A DNA stretch of 64,000 nucleotides from Oscarella lobularis (taxonomy: Eukaryota; Porifera; Homoscleromorpha; Homosclerophorida; Oscarellidae). Of this stretch, positions 23,029 to 39,331 are shown piece after piece (the stretch's first letter is position 1; the number at the start of each line of letters is the position of its first letter). The notes under the pieces were generated by a model that was not told the origin of the DNA, made no database searches, and was given only the letters and a program-made list of their open reading frames with translations. The translations under genes and the position numbers were made by a program. Location of the stretch: positions 1-64,000 of the forward strand of contig NC_089192.1 in assembly GCF_947507565.1 (NCBI RefSeq). The letters run 5' to 3'.

Positions 23029-23271
23029 CGTGGTTTGTGTGTAGCGAAAAGGAGAAGAGAGAAAAGACGTGTGCGTGCGTCGGAGAGATCGCTGAGAAAG
23101 AATGTCTACTCGAAAACGAATACCTCGCTGTTATTGGTCACAAGTCACGTGAGCAACGGTGAGTCATTAGAGCATTATTAGAGAGAGTAGCAAGTAGGCA
23201 AGGGTCATGATGATGATGCAGCACACCTATCATCACGTGACATACAACCAACAAATCAGAGTCTTTCTCAG

Positions 23272-24164
23272 TTAGAATGATGACTCAGGTCTTTTTTCCA
23301 ACCAAGCCCTAATATTTGGCTCCTTCTCAACGTCAAAGACCAATTGTTCAAGCTTGGGACAAGGCGTCGCTCCTTTTTCAAACCATTCTCTTCCTTCGCC
23401 AATTTTCGCTTGACGAAGAGTATCAAAAAGAGTGAAGAAAGTGATGTCAGCACGAGTCACCTACAGTACAGTACAAGGATAACCCCCCCCCCCCCCCCCC
23501 CTATAGATTACATCATCATCAGTTTACCTTGGAACCAGCAAAATATTTACTTCCGCCGCCATCACTTAGAATCTTTTCCATACGACAAAAATATTCAGGT
23601 ATCGCTTTTTCAAAAGTCGCCTTGTACAGTTCAGCCTGCCGTCACAACAAATATGGATAAAACTAAATAATCACGTGATGGCACGACGGTCACCTTTTTG
23701 GCTTCATCCTTTTCGTAGTGAACTGCAGCGAGTTTCTGAAAAATTTCCGAAACCGATTCAACGACCATGACCACTCGCGCTTTTTCCATTGGCGTTTCGC
23801 CGTTCAATCCTAAAACGAATACAATCTATAAGATAATCACGTGCCTAATACACGTATAGTACTCTACACTGTACCTGTTATTTCTGCAACGTACGTATTG
23901 ATCGCTTGCGACTGGCCAATCACTTGCCCATCAATTGACAACGTTGGAAGCTGCCCAAATGGCGTTTCTAGCCGGAAAAGGATTACGTGTGCATGTGCAC
24001 GTAAACACGCGACTACTACTACATGTACTACCGGGCTTATATTTGTGCCAAGCGTCGCCGCTGATGCGTTCATCTTCGAACTCGATGCCGGCCTGATGAA
24101 ACATGAGGCGAGCTACCTCAGCGCGACCTCGCAAAGCAAAATAGATCAGCTTGTACGTCGGCAT
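23272..24164 (-). CDS. Sigma-class glutathione S-transferase, copy 2
   Basis: Five exons: 24164-24032, 23967-23875, 23809-23694, 23635-23528, 23460-23272. The start is MPTYKLIYFALRGRAE, with the catalytic Tyr; FGQLPTLSIDGQVIGQSQAI carries the glutathione-binding Gln-Ser. The C-terminal domain ends WLEKRPESSF. The first exon is 133 nt, as in most copies. An in-frame upstream ATG (24191) would add nine residues but family alignment favours 24164. Intron 4 contains a run of about 20 C residues (23482-23501). This copy is the most divergent in substrate-pocket residues by eye. Confidence 0.92.
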
Positions 24165-24215
24165 TCTTTGCAGCTCGATCGACTCCGTCAAACACTACTG
24201 TACTGTTACAGTGTG

Positions 24216-24308
24216 TACTAGCAAAGTAAACTTTTACTCAACGCAACGCTCGCTCATTGGTTCTTTATTCGCGTGACGTAGGACCAATCACGATGACGAA
24301 GGATGACG
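24216..24308 (-). promoter_or_regulatory. Duplicated GST promoter block (copy 2 side)
   Basis: About 93 bp directly upstream of GST copy 2 recurs almost unchanged at 25410-25502 upstream of GST copy 3. Shared parts include CATTGG boxes and TGACGTAG/TGACGAAGG elements. Conservation outside exons suggests shared regulation or a recent duplication. Confidence 0.6.
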
Positions 24309-24440
24309 CTTACACTCACATGCGCAGTCTAGTAAGCAATAATATTATATCAAGACACGAACCACGAATGAATGTAACGACTAAACGAGTCCGCGTGCCA
24401 CGCACATTCCAACGAAATAAAGGGAGCACGTTCCCAGTTT

Positions 24441-25334
24441 CTAATATTCGCTGTGTGGCCTTTTCTTGAGCCAAGCATCGATTTTGGGCAGTTGCTTGAC
24501 TCGTTCAAAAAGAGCTGATAATTTAGGATAATCGTCTTTCAGATCGGATCCCGTAAATTTGAAGTGCGGTGTGAAACTGTCGAAAAAATCAAAGACAGCT
24601 AAATCAGCATACGTAATCTAACGAAAAATATTAATTAGGGTGGCCTTCAATTTTTTTGAGCCCAGACCTTTTCTCCAACAAACCATTCACCACTGTTCGA
24701 GGAGGCACTGAGAAGTTTTTCGAGATTCTTGACCATTTGCATGACGTGATCCTCGCGAAACTTTGTAAATTTTTCCTTCTACATGTACGTAGTATGTTCG
24801 ATTAATTTAGCCACACACCCTAAATACTCCAAAAAACTTTTTTCTCTTCGTCCTTCTCCTCAAAGATGGGATAACTTTTGACGAGAATGTCGTGCACCCC
24901 TTCGCAGACCATCGTCGCCTTGGCTCTCTCGAGGGGCGTGTCACCTCGCATGCCTCAAGATAACAAAGAAGAAAAGCAGGCATAATGAGAAACCCCGCGG
25001 CGGCGGCGGCGGCGGCGTTTCTGCCACATACCTGTCACTTCAGCGACGAATGCAGCGATCGCCTGACTTTCCGCGATCATTTCACCGTTTACTTCGAGAA
25101 CGGGCATTGTTCCAAATGGCATTTCTAGTAGAAAAGTAATCAACCCTACGTAGTCTATCTAGATCTCTCGACTACTCTACTGTACTGCATGTAGTACATA
25201 CTTGGCTTGAGAGCGGGCCATTCTTCGGTCGGTACTCGATTGTCTTCGTAGTCAATTCCTCCTTGGGCAAAGATAAGGCGGGTGAGCTCAGCCGTGACGC
25301 GGTGAGGAAAATAGTTAAGCTTGTAGGTCGTCAT
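24441..25334 (-). CDS. Sigma-class glutathione S-transferase, copy 3
   Basis: Starts MTTYKLNYFPHRVTAELTR at 25334; exon 1 ends at 25202 (133 nt). The second exon reads FGTMPVLEVNGEMIAESQAI, and the last exon (24617-24441) reads ITYADLAVFDFFDSFTPHF and ends WLKKRPHSEY. The catalytic Tyr and Ser of the SQAI motif are kept. It forms a close pair with copy 5, which carries a frameshift. The promoter region (25410-25502) is a near copy of the region upstream of copy 2. Confidence 0.92.
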
Positions 25335-25409
25335 TCTTTGCTCGATCGCGAGTCCACCAAACCAGCAGAGACCAAATAGTCTGTGGTCAAACACTGCTGT
25401 TAATTAATG

Positions 25410-25502
25410 TACTAGCAAAGTAAACTTCCACTCAACGCAACGCTCGCTCATTGGTTGCTTATTCGCGTGACGTAGTCCCAATCACGATGACGAAGGTTAC
25501 GC
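25410..25502 (-). promoter_or_regulatory. Duplicated GST promoter block (copy 3 side)
   Basis: Near-identical to 24216-24308 (offset 1194 bp), with a few substitutions. It includes a CCAAT-type box (CATTGG on the plus strand). Confidence 0.6.
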
Positions 25503-25544
25503 TATCACTCATGCGCAGTCTAGTCTAGTCTCGTAGGCAATAAG

Positions 25545-26429
25545 TTAGATAGGGTTTGCAGGTCTCTTTGCAAGCCATTGAGAAATGTTTGGCTCGCTTT
25601 TGATCTTTTTCAAGAGGCGTGCAAGTTGGGGCGTATCACTCGACGTCGCCTCCATTCCAAGTCCTTGGACGCCGTCAAAAAAGTGAAATACAGCCAAATC
25701 AGCGTAAGTCAGCTAAAATTAAAAATGTAGAGCAGACCGCGTGGGCCCATGCAGGCCAGTCACTTAATTAATTAATTAATTGCCTGAGATCCAACTAGCC
25801 AGCCATCGTCAGATCCATTCTGAGCAAGAAGCTTTTCGACGTTGTTACGAAAACGAGGAAGAGTGTCATTTTCAAATTTCTCGCGCAGTTTCGCCTAAAA
25901 CATAATGTAATAATTGAAGAAATGGGTGGGTCAGGGGGTTAGGGGGTAGGTCTACCTTTTTTTCTTTATCCGACTCGAAATAATACCAAGCTCCTTCGAC
26001 GTAAGCTTCCATGGCTCCTTCGGCGAACATACGAGCCTTGGCTCTGTCGAGAGGCGTGGCACCGCACAGCCCTAAAAAAAGGGATACACTGTACAAGGGG
26101 CCCGGGGCCCCCTGCTTCACGTCGATCGTCTTACCAGTTATTTCGGCGGCGTATGCAGCGATTGCTTGGCTTTGAGCAAGCACATGACCGTCGAATTCGA
26201 GAACGGGAATTTGCTGGAAGGGCATTTCTGAATAGAAGATGAGAGGGGGGCCCTGGACTCAGTGGAGTGAGGAGAAACCCATGTACCCACTTGATTTGAA
26301 CTCGGTAAGCCAGCGTTCGCGCGTTATGCGATAGTCGTCGTATTCGATTCGACCTTGCGCGAAAATGAGACGAGTCAGTTCGCCGCGACCCTTCATGTCG
26401 AAATAGATGAATTTGTAGCGAGGAGGCAT
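25545..26429 (-). CDS. Sigma-class glutathione S-transferase, copy 4
   Basis: Starts MPPRYKFIYFDMKGRGELTR; exon 1 is 26429-26291, 139 nt, six more than the others, giving one extra residue at the start and one before the first intron. Exon 2 reads FQQIPVLEFDGHVLAQSQAI. The next exon reads GLCGATPLDRAKARMFAEGAMEA, and the protein ends WLAKRPANPI at 25545. All glutathione-site residues I can judge are present, so it should be active. Confidence 0.91.
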
Positions 26430-26578
26430 GCAGATACTTCAAAAGACACGGTAAAGACAAGACCACGAACGAAAGATAACAACAGTGACGACTAAACGAG
26501 TCTGTGCGCACAAAGAGTCGCGTGCCTCACACATTCCAACGAATTGAAGGGGAGGGGGCACATTTCATTCCCACGAGT

Positions 26579-27448
26579 CTAATACTCGCTGGATGGCCTT
26601 TTCTTGAGCCAAGCGTCAATTTTGGGCAGTTGCTTGACTCGTTCAAAAAGAGCTGATAAATGAGGATAATTGTCTTTAAGATCGGATCCCGTAAAATTGA
26701 AGTGAGTGCGGTGTCAAACTGTCGAAAAAATCGAACACAGCCAAATCAGCATACGTAATCTAACGAAAAATATTAATTAGGGTAGCCTTTAATTTTTTTG
26801 AGCCCAGCAGACCTTTTCTCCAACGAACCATTCACCACTGTTCGAGGAGGCACTGAGAAGTTTTTCGAGACACTTGGTCATTTGCACGACGTGAGTCTCG
26901 CGAAAGTTTTTCATTTGTTCCTCCTATACATTATAGACTATCAGCCACGCCCCCCGCCGAATAGTACTACTGTACTAATGACTTTTTTCGCTTCGTCCTT
27001 CTCCTCAAAGATCGGATAACTCTTGTCGAGAACGTCGTGGACCCCTTCGCAGACCATCGTTGCCTTGGCTCTCTCGAGGGGCGTGTCGCCTCTTAGGCCT
27101 CCACAAAGAAGAAGAGCGATGTGCATGTGAGAACCGGAACGAAACCGGGGCGTTTCTGCCACATACCTGCCACTTCAGCGGCGAACGCAGCCATCGCCTG
27201 ACTTTCCGCGATCATTTCACCGTTTACTTCGAGAACGGGCATTTTTCCAAATGGCATTTCTAGTAGAAAAGTAGTCAATAGTACTGTACAGTGCCCACGT
27301 ACGGTAATCGTATACTCGGCTTGAGAGCGGGCCATTCTTCGGTCGGCACTCGATTGTCTTTGTAATCGATTTCTCCTTGGGCAAAGATAAGGCGGGTGAG
27401 CTCAGCCGTGAAGCGGAAGGGAAAATAGTGAACGGTGTAGGTCGTCAT
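26579..27448 (-). pseudogene. Sigma-class glutathione S-transferase, copy 5, frameshifted in last exon
   Basis: Starts MTTYTVHYFPFRFTAELTR; exon 1 is 27448-27316. Exons 1-4 are intact and closest to copy 3. In the last exon, where copy 3 reads DSFTPHFKFTGSDLK, copy 5 has a 4-bp tandem duplication (plus-strand GAAGTGAGTGCGG against GAAGTGCGG). The frame changes to PHSLQFYGIRS and stops at TAA 26678-26676, removing about 35 residues of the C-terminal domain. The old frame continues intact to the family stop at 26581-26579, so the lesion is recent. It may still make a truncated product. Confidence 0.85.
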
Positions 27449-27541
27449 TTGGCGAGAGGAAAATCCGCTTCCCGTATGTGTATTTAACTAATGACGGGTA
27501 AAATGAGTAGCAGTACTCTAGTCACAAGCATGCAGCTGCGT

Positions 27542-28389
27542 CTAGAATGGGCTTTCAGGCCTCTTTGCTAGCCAAGCCTTGACTTCAGGTAATTCCCCCA
27601 CTCTTTTGAGGAGAGCAGACAATTTTGGAGGAGTTTCACCGGAATCAGGTTTGATGCCAGTACGACCAAGATTATCATCCAAGTTGAAAAAAGCTACGTC
27701 GGCATATGTGAGCTAACAGGTGCACAAAAATTAAATAATTAAATAGAAAGAGACAAAAGAACTCACTTTCGAACCGACAAAAAATTCGCCTCCGTTGGCA
27801 ACCAAAAGTTTTTCAGCATTTGCCAAGAAGGTTGGAAAGGTCTTTTCTTTGATCTCCTTCATTTTTTCTTCCTGTGTACGCGTACGTACGCGGTGCGCAT
27901 TAGCCAATAATAGGTTAGGGTGCGGTCACGTGCCTTCTTTTCGATGAGACTCTGGATGATGGTCTCGTGCATTTCGGTGACCATAGCAACGATCATGTGC
28001 GCCTTAGCTTTTTCGATAGGCGTTTCTCCGCGCAGACCTGCGCAAAGACGAGATTTGCGCCGACCGCGCGCGGCCCGGAGACCGGACCTAGATCTAATTA
28101 CCTCCTAGTTCGGCAGCGTACGCCGCGATAGCTTGACTCTGCGACAAGACGACGCCACCATCGGTCTCGAATGTGGGAAGCTTGCCTTCGGGGGTTTCTA
28201 TAAAGAAGAAGAAGAGTAAAACTTTATGCGCAGCAGCCCTTTTTTTTTTTCTTTACTCTCTTTCAATTCTGCCCATTGCTCGCGAGCAATGCGCACGTCT
28301 TCGTACTCGACGTTACCAGCTGCTAAAACCATACGAATAATCTCGGCGCGTCCGCGTGTTGAAAAGTAGGTGAGTTTGTGCGAAGGCAT
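27542..28389 (-). CDS. Sigma-class glutathione S-transferase, copy 6
   Basis: Starts MPSHKLTYFSTRGRAEIIRM at 28389; exon 1 ends at 28257 (133 nt). It is the closest relative of copy 1, at the other end of the cluster, including the GC donor of intron 3 (near 27933). The glutathione site reads GKLPTFETDGGVVLSQSQAI, one residue longer than copy 1. The protein ends WLAKRPESPF. Catalytic Tyr is present and the gene appears intact. Confidence 0.92.
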
Positions 28390-28609
28390 TGTTGGTTCGT
28401 GTAGCGAAGGAGGAGAAAAGAATGCGTCGGCGGCGGATCTAGCTCTGAGAAAAGAATGCCCACAGTAACGCGTCTAATGATGAGTCATGTATGATGACGC
28501 AGCACATCTAGAAAAGAATCTCTCACGTCATGGCGTGCCTTCTTATAGTTTAGGAACCCTAAATTTACTTCCGCCGCCATCTCAATTAGAATTTTTCCAT
28601 CATACATAT

Positions 28610-29371
28610 TTAATTAACTAATTCATCTAAAAGACTAAAAATCAATTCCAAGTCTTGCTTTCTCGAAAGACGATGGTCTCCATCTGGGACGTAAACGACT
28701 TTCATGTCGGTGCATTTTTTTAATTTTTGAGCCAAAATTTGCGTTCTTTGCCATTTGACGTCATAGTCTAATTTTCCGTGTATCAATGTGACTGGACACG
28801 AGATATCTAACGATTCTGTCAATGTCAATCGATTCTCCTCTTTCATTGCGTCATCGAAAAAAAGTTTGGTGTAGACATACGGGTCATCGCTGTAATGAGA
28901 TTCCATTTGCAAGTATCCGTCTCTTTCTATGGCATTTCTCTGCTTTTCGCTCAACGTTTTCTTCATTTCACAAACGGAATCGGCAGCTGTAGCAATTCCA
29001 AGTAGAGCATGTAGGCGATGAGGTCTTCGCAGACAGACTAGACTCGCCAAATGACCTCCCATACTCGAACCTACAAGAATTTGTTTTCCATCCGTTACGC
29101 TATCGACAATCGAAAGCGTATCTTTTAGCCAGACAGATAGGCATCCGTCGACGAATTTACCGTCAGAAATTCCTACTCCACTATAGTCAAATCGCGTGTA
29201 TTGTCGATCGTTACGCACGCAATAGTCTCGCAACGCTTCGCCTTTCTTTCCATACATAATCGACTTGAATCCAGGTATGAAGACGATACCCGGTCGTTTT
29301 GCGCCGGAGAATTGCTCGTAGGCAATTGTATTTCCCGACGCACTAGCAAGACGTTGCACGAAACGTTTCAT
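28610..29371 (-). CDS. ABHD10: ABHD10-like alpha/beta hydrolase, intronless
   Basis: One exon, 253 residues. The order FIPGFKSIMYGKK, RFDYSGVGISDG, LVGSSMGGHLASL, LHALLGIATAADS and LIHGKLDYDV matches mitochondrial ABHD10, an acyl-protein thioesterase. The nucleophile Ser is in GSSMGG, the acid is Asp in HGKLDYDV and the His in DGDHRLSRK. The N-terminus is short; the mitochondrial presequence of the vertebrate enzyme is reduced to MKRFVQRLASAS, so targeting is uncertain. It is the only intron-free host gene of clear family here, which could reflect retroposition. The start is 139 bp from the divergent CNB gene. Confidence 0.85.
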   Translation of the reverse strand: MKRFVQRLASASGNTIAYEQFSGAKRPGIVFIPGFKSIMYGKKGEALRDYCVRNDRQYTRFDYSGVGISDGKFVDGCLSVWLKDTLSIVDSVTDGKQILVGSSMGGHLASLVCLRRPHRLHALLGIATAADSVCEMKKTLSEKQRNAIERDGYLQMESHYSDDPYVYTKLFFDDAMKEENRLTLTESLDISCPVTLIHGKLDYDVKWQRTQILAQKLKKCTDMKVVYVPDGDHRLSRKQDLELIFSLLDELVN

Positions 29372-29510
29372 CCAGTATGCGTAGAGTATGAGTATGGCGC
29401 AAGAGGGCGTGGTGCGCTCCGACGCCGCGCGCGCTAACGTAAAGCGGACATTGGCCGAACGTCGACTATGTCGCTAGTCACGCGTCACAGGCTATCGCGT
29501 CGATATCATC
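29372..29510. promoter_or_regulatory. Divergent promoter, ABHD10-like / CNB protein
   Basis: Only 139 bp separate the two start codons on opposite strands. The segment is CG-rich and has no clear TATA box. Confidence 0.55.
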
Positions 29511-31337
29511 ATGGATGATGTCGACGTCGCTCCCAAGTGGAAAAACCCGTTGGATCGCTTTCGAAAAGCGTCGCGACTCGTCGTCGGACAATGGCGATGG
29601 ACAAAACGACTTTCAAAATTAATCGAAGAACGAGAACCGACAACCGAAACGGAAATTCGTGCAGTGGAAAAGCCGTGCGACGGTCCACGCCCTCCTCCCT
29701 TGCCAAGACAACGGACATTTCGAGTCGACGGTAAGAAAAAATTAATGTATAATTATTTCAAAATTTAATTAAATTTAGATTTCAAACGAACTAATCAGCC
29801 TAGAGTTGCTCTTAGTCAAGTCGACAAAGTCATTCTTTCGAAACCTTCTTGGCTTCGAGAGGAAGACGATTTGAAACAGATGACTTTGTTGATGAATCGT
29901 TTGAGATGTTTTTCTCAATATTCTGCCTATGTTTTGTACGAATTGTCGCGCGTTTTAAACTACGAAGTTCACGAAAAAGGAAAAATAGTTATTAGACAGG
30001 GTAAGCAAATATTTCCTTTTTCGTTTATTTATAAAATTAAATTACGCATAGGTGATCCGGCTTTTTCCTTTTACTTTCTTGTCTCTGGTATCGCTAACGT
30101 CGAAGTCACTGAAATAGTGAAAGAAAGAAGACATTCTCACGTATCAACTTTTATTAGTATTATTATTATTTTATTTCTCCCCAATAGATTGTTGGTCAAT
30201 TAAAAGCAGGGGCCTCTTTTGGGGAACTTGCCTTGTTCCACGACACCAAACGTCGTGCAACAATCGTATGCAAAACTGTGTGCGAGTTTCTTCGCGTTGA
30301 TAAACCTGATTTTGAAACGGTTCTCTTCAAAAATTAAATTAAAAAAGCAATTTAATTATTATTATTAAGGTTTTGAAAAAGATGCACGAGCAAGAGTGGA
30401 ACGTGCGTTTCAATTGTCTACGCATGCATCCCGTCTTTTGCGATTGGTCTAAAGCGGATATTGCCATGGCAGCGGGAGCATCAAAAACGATTGAATTCAA
30501 AGCTGATACAATCATACTAAATGACGTCAAACACAAACTCGATGACGTCTACTTTGTTACAAAGGGAGAGTGCATTATAGCAAGAAAAATCATCATATAT
30601 TATAATCAAGTTTCATCAAATGGCACAAAGAGGTACTGTATGCGCGATCGATGATAGGATAAATAGTTAATCTCATCTTTTTATTCTAGACTCGTTGCTC
30701 CTTTGTCGTTGCAAATGTATCAGCAGCAAAGCGCTACTCGGAGTGTGGACAAGGAGAAGAAATTGGCGCTCGTGAGAATACGAATTCTTCGTGCCGGAGA
30801 TTTTTTCGGAGTCGGAGAAGATCTTGGAGACGCTCAAGTCATAGCAACAAGCAAGGTAGAGACTAGACTATATATAGTTTGTGTGTGGGGCAACTGACGT
30901 CATCATTGTTAATTATTTAATTAAAAGGCCGAATGTCTACTTGTTTCAAGATTGGCTTTCATGAAACATGATCGCGGTGTTGGACTCGAAAAAATGCACC
31001 TCGAAGCCGACGAGCGTTTACCGTCGAACAAAGTCGCCTATCAATGTCTTATTCGTAAAGATAGATGGGTGACATATAAGAAAAAAGTTCTCAACGACGT
31101 CATCGCGCGTAAAACGTCCCGCCTGGGGGGCTACGCCAAGTTAGAAGACGCTCCCGGCTTTTTGGCCAATCAGAAACGTCGTCCAACGGATTTGCCACCT
31201 GTCAGTGAGCGATTAACATATGAGGAAATATACATGTATGTGTTTTCTTTTTGTGGCAGGTTCGGCCTGCCACCGCCCCCACTTTCTCTCCCGAACCGAC
31301 TCTTCTAAGCGAAAACAATTTGGCAGGCCTCGTTTGA
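29511..31337 (+). CDS. Protein with two cyclic-nucleotide-binding-like domains, CNBD2-like
   Basis: Multi-exon. After a basic N-terminus (FRKASRLVVGQWRWTK) comes a CNB domain: YEVHEKGKIVIRQG, FYFLVSGIANVEV and the phosphate-binding cassette FGELALFHDTKRRATIVC. The key Glu and Arg of the cassette are present, so cAMP or cGMP could bind. A second, degenerate CNB-like half follows (ADTIILNDVKHKLDDVYFV, ILRAGDFFGVGEDLG) without a full cassette. The layout resembles CNBD2, a sperm protein in mammals, but PKA-R-like origin is not excluded. The last exon begins after an intron at 31201-31260 and ends NNLAGLV. Its 3' end is only 63 bp from the FKBP gene stop on the other strand. Confidence 0.7.
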
Positions 31338-31400
31338 GAGAAAAAATTTATTATTGATTAAAATAATGTGTGGTGGGCAAGTGCAAAATCAGTTAATGAA

Positions 31401-32166
31401 TTAACGTCCCCTCTTCTTTTTTCTTGATCCACCCTTGTGGCCCCCCGAAATCTCTTTACCCTTCGTCGTTAGTTGAACGTAGACATAATATATGGTCATT
31501 CCAAAGAGAACGAAAAAGACGAGCGTAGTTGGCGAATAGTTGCTTGTTAATGAATCAATAACCGATTTTTTCTCAATGGCCAACAATTCCGTTTCAAATA
31601 CCAATATAGAATCAGCTAAGAAAATAATTAATTAATTAATTAATTAATTAAATTAGTACTGACGTGGTATAACGGGCGGATGTCCCGTAGATCCGTAAGC
31701 CAAATGAGGTGGAACTGTCAAACGACGTTTTTCTCTAATTAATTAATTTAATTAATTAATATAATTAATTTAATTAAAAACGTACCCGACACACATGTCG
31801 AGTAATCCTTGATCCCAACCTTTGATTACTTGTCCCTTACCTAGAGGAAATGTGAATGGGCCACGCCCCTCGCGTAGAGACGAATCGAATTCGCGTCCAT
31901 TCGTCAATTTTCCCTTGTAAGACACGACTTTATCTATCGATTCTATCGCGAAAATGTTTCTACTGACTGTATAATGAACGGAAATGGTGTCTCCGGACGC
32001 CGTTCGTTCGTCGCACGATGGCGAATTTTCCTAAATCGACAATTCGACGTGTATGGACTCGCGCGTGCCCATTGCGACTCACTATGACTTCTATCTTTAG
32101 CTCTTTGAGCTTTTTCGATGCGACTAGAGCAAGAAGAAAGAAGCAAACGAATAGAAAACGTGTCAT
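31401..32166 (-). CDS. FKBP11: FKBP11-like ER peptidyl-prolyl isomerase with C-terminal membrane anchor
   Basis: Exons 32166-32083, 32030-31968, 31913 downward, and further short ones. A signal peptide ([19 protein letters not shown]) opens the protein. The FKBP domain reads ISVHYT joined over a 53-nt intron to [12 protein letters not shown], then [19 protein letters not shown] and [11 protein letters not shown]. After the domain ([13 protein letters not shown]) a hydrophobic helix follows ([18 protein letters not shown]) and a basic tail ([10 protein letters not shown]), as in FKBP11. It probably acts on folding of secretory proteins in the ER. It is divergently paired with scribble. Confidence 0.85.
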
Positions 32167-32278
32167 GTTCTTCTTCGATGTTTAGCGCGCGCGAGTCAGT
32201 GTACTGAGTGTAGTGCGCTTGCGCAACGAGAGAGAAGCACTTTGTCGCGATTCGGTCGATTCGCTATCGCTTCGAAGC
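32167..32278. promoter_or_regulatory. Divergent promoter, FKBP11-like / scribble
   Basis: 112 bp between opposite start codons. It holds several GCGC and CGCG steps and no TATA box. Confidence 0.55.
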
Positions 32279-39119
<6,841 letters not shown>

Positions 39120-39267
39120 CTCATTATAATTATGTGTTCACGTGATGCATTTGCTGATTTTCGTTACCATTGACGACGACGATGGTTTTATTGAGAAATG
39201 AATTTGATGTAGTGCCTTAGCGAACACTGTAGTAGTTTGTGTGTGTGTTGTCTGGGGGCGACGGATA

Positions 39268-39273
39268 AATAAA
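39268..39273 (+). terminator. Polyadenylation signal of scribble
   Basis: AATAAA about 150 bases after the scribble stop and 59 bases before the next ATG. Confidence 0.5.
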
Positions 39274-39331
39274 AAAGATTCATTGAAGCGCTCAATGCGC
39301 ATGCGTCAATTCCATCTCACCACGTAAGCAC

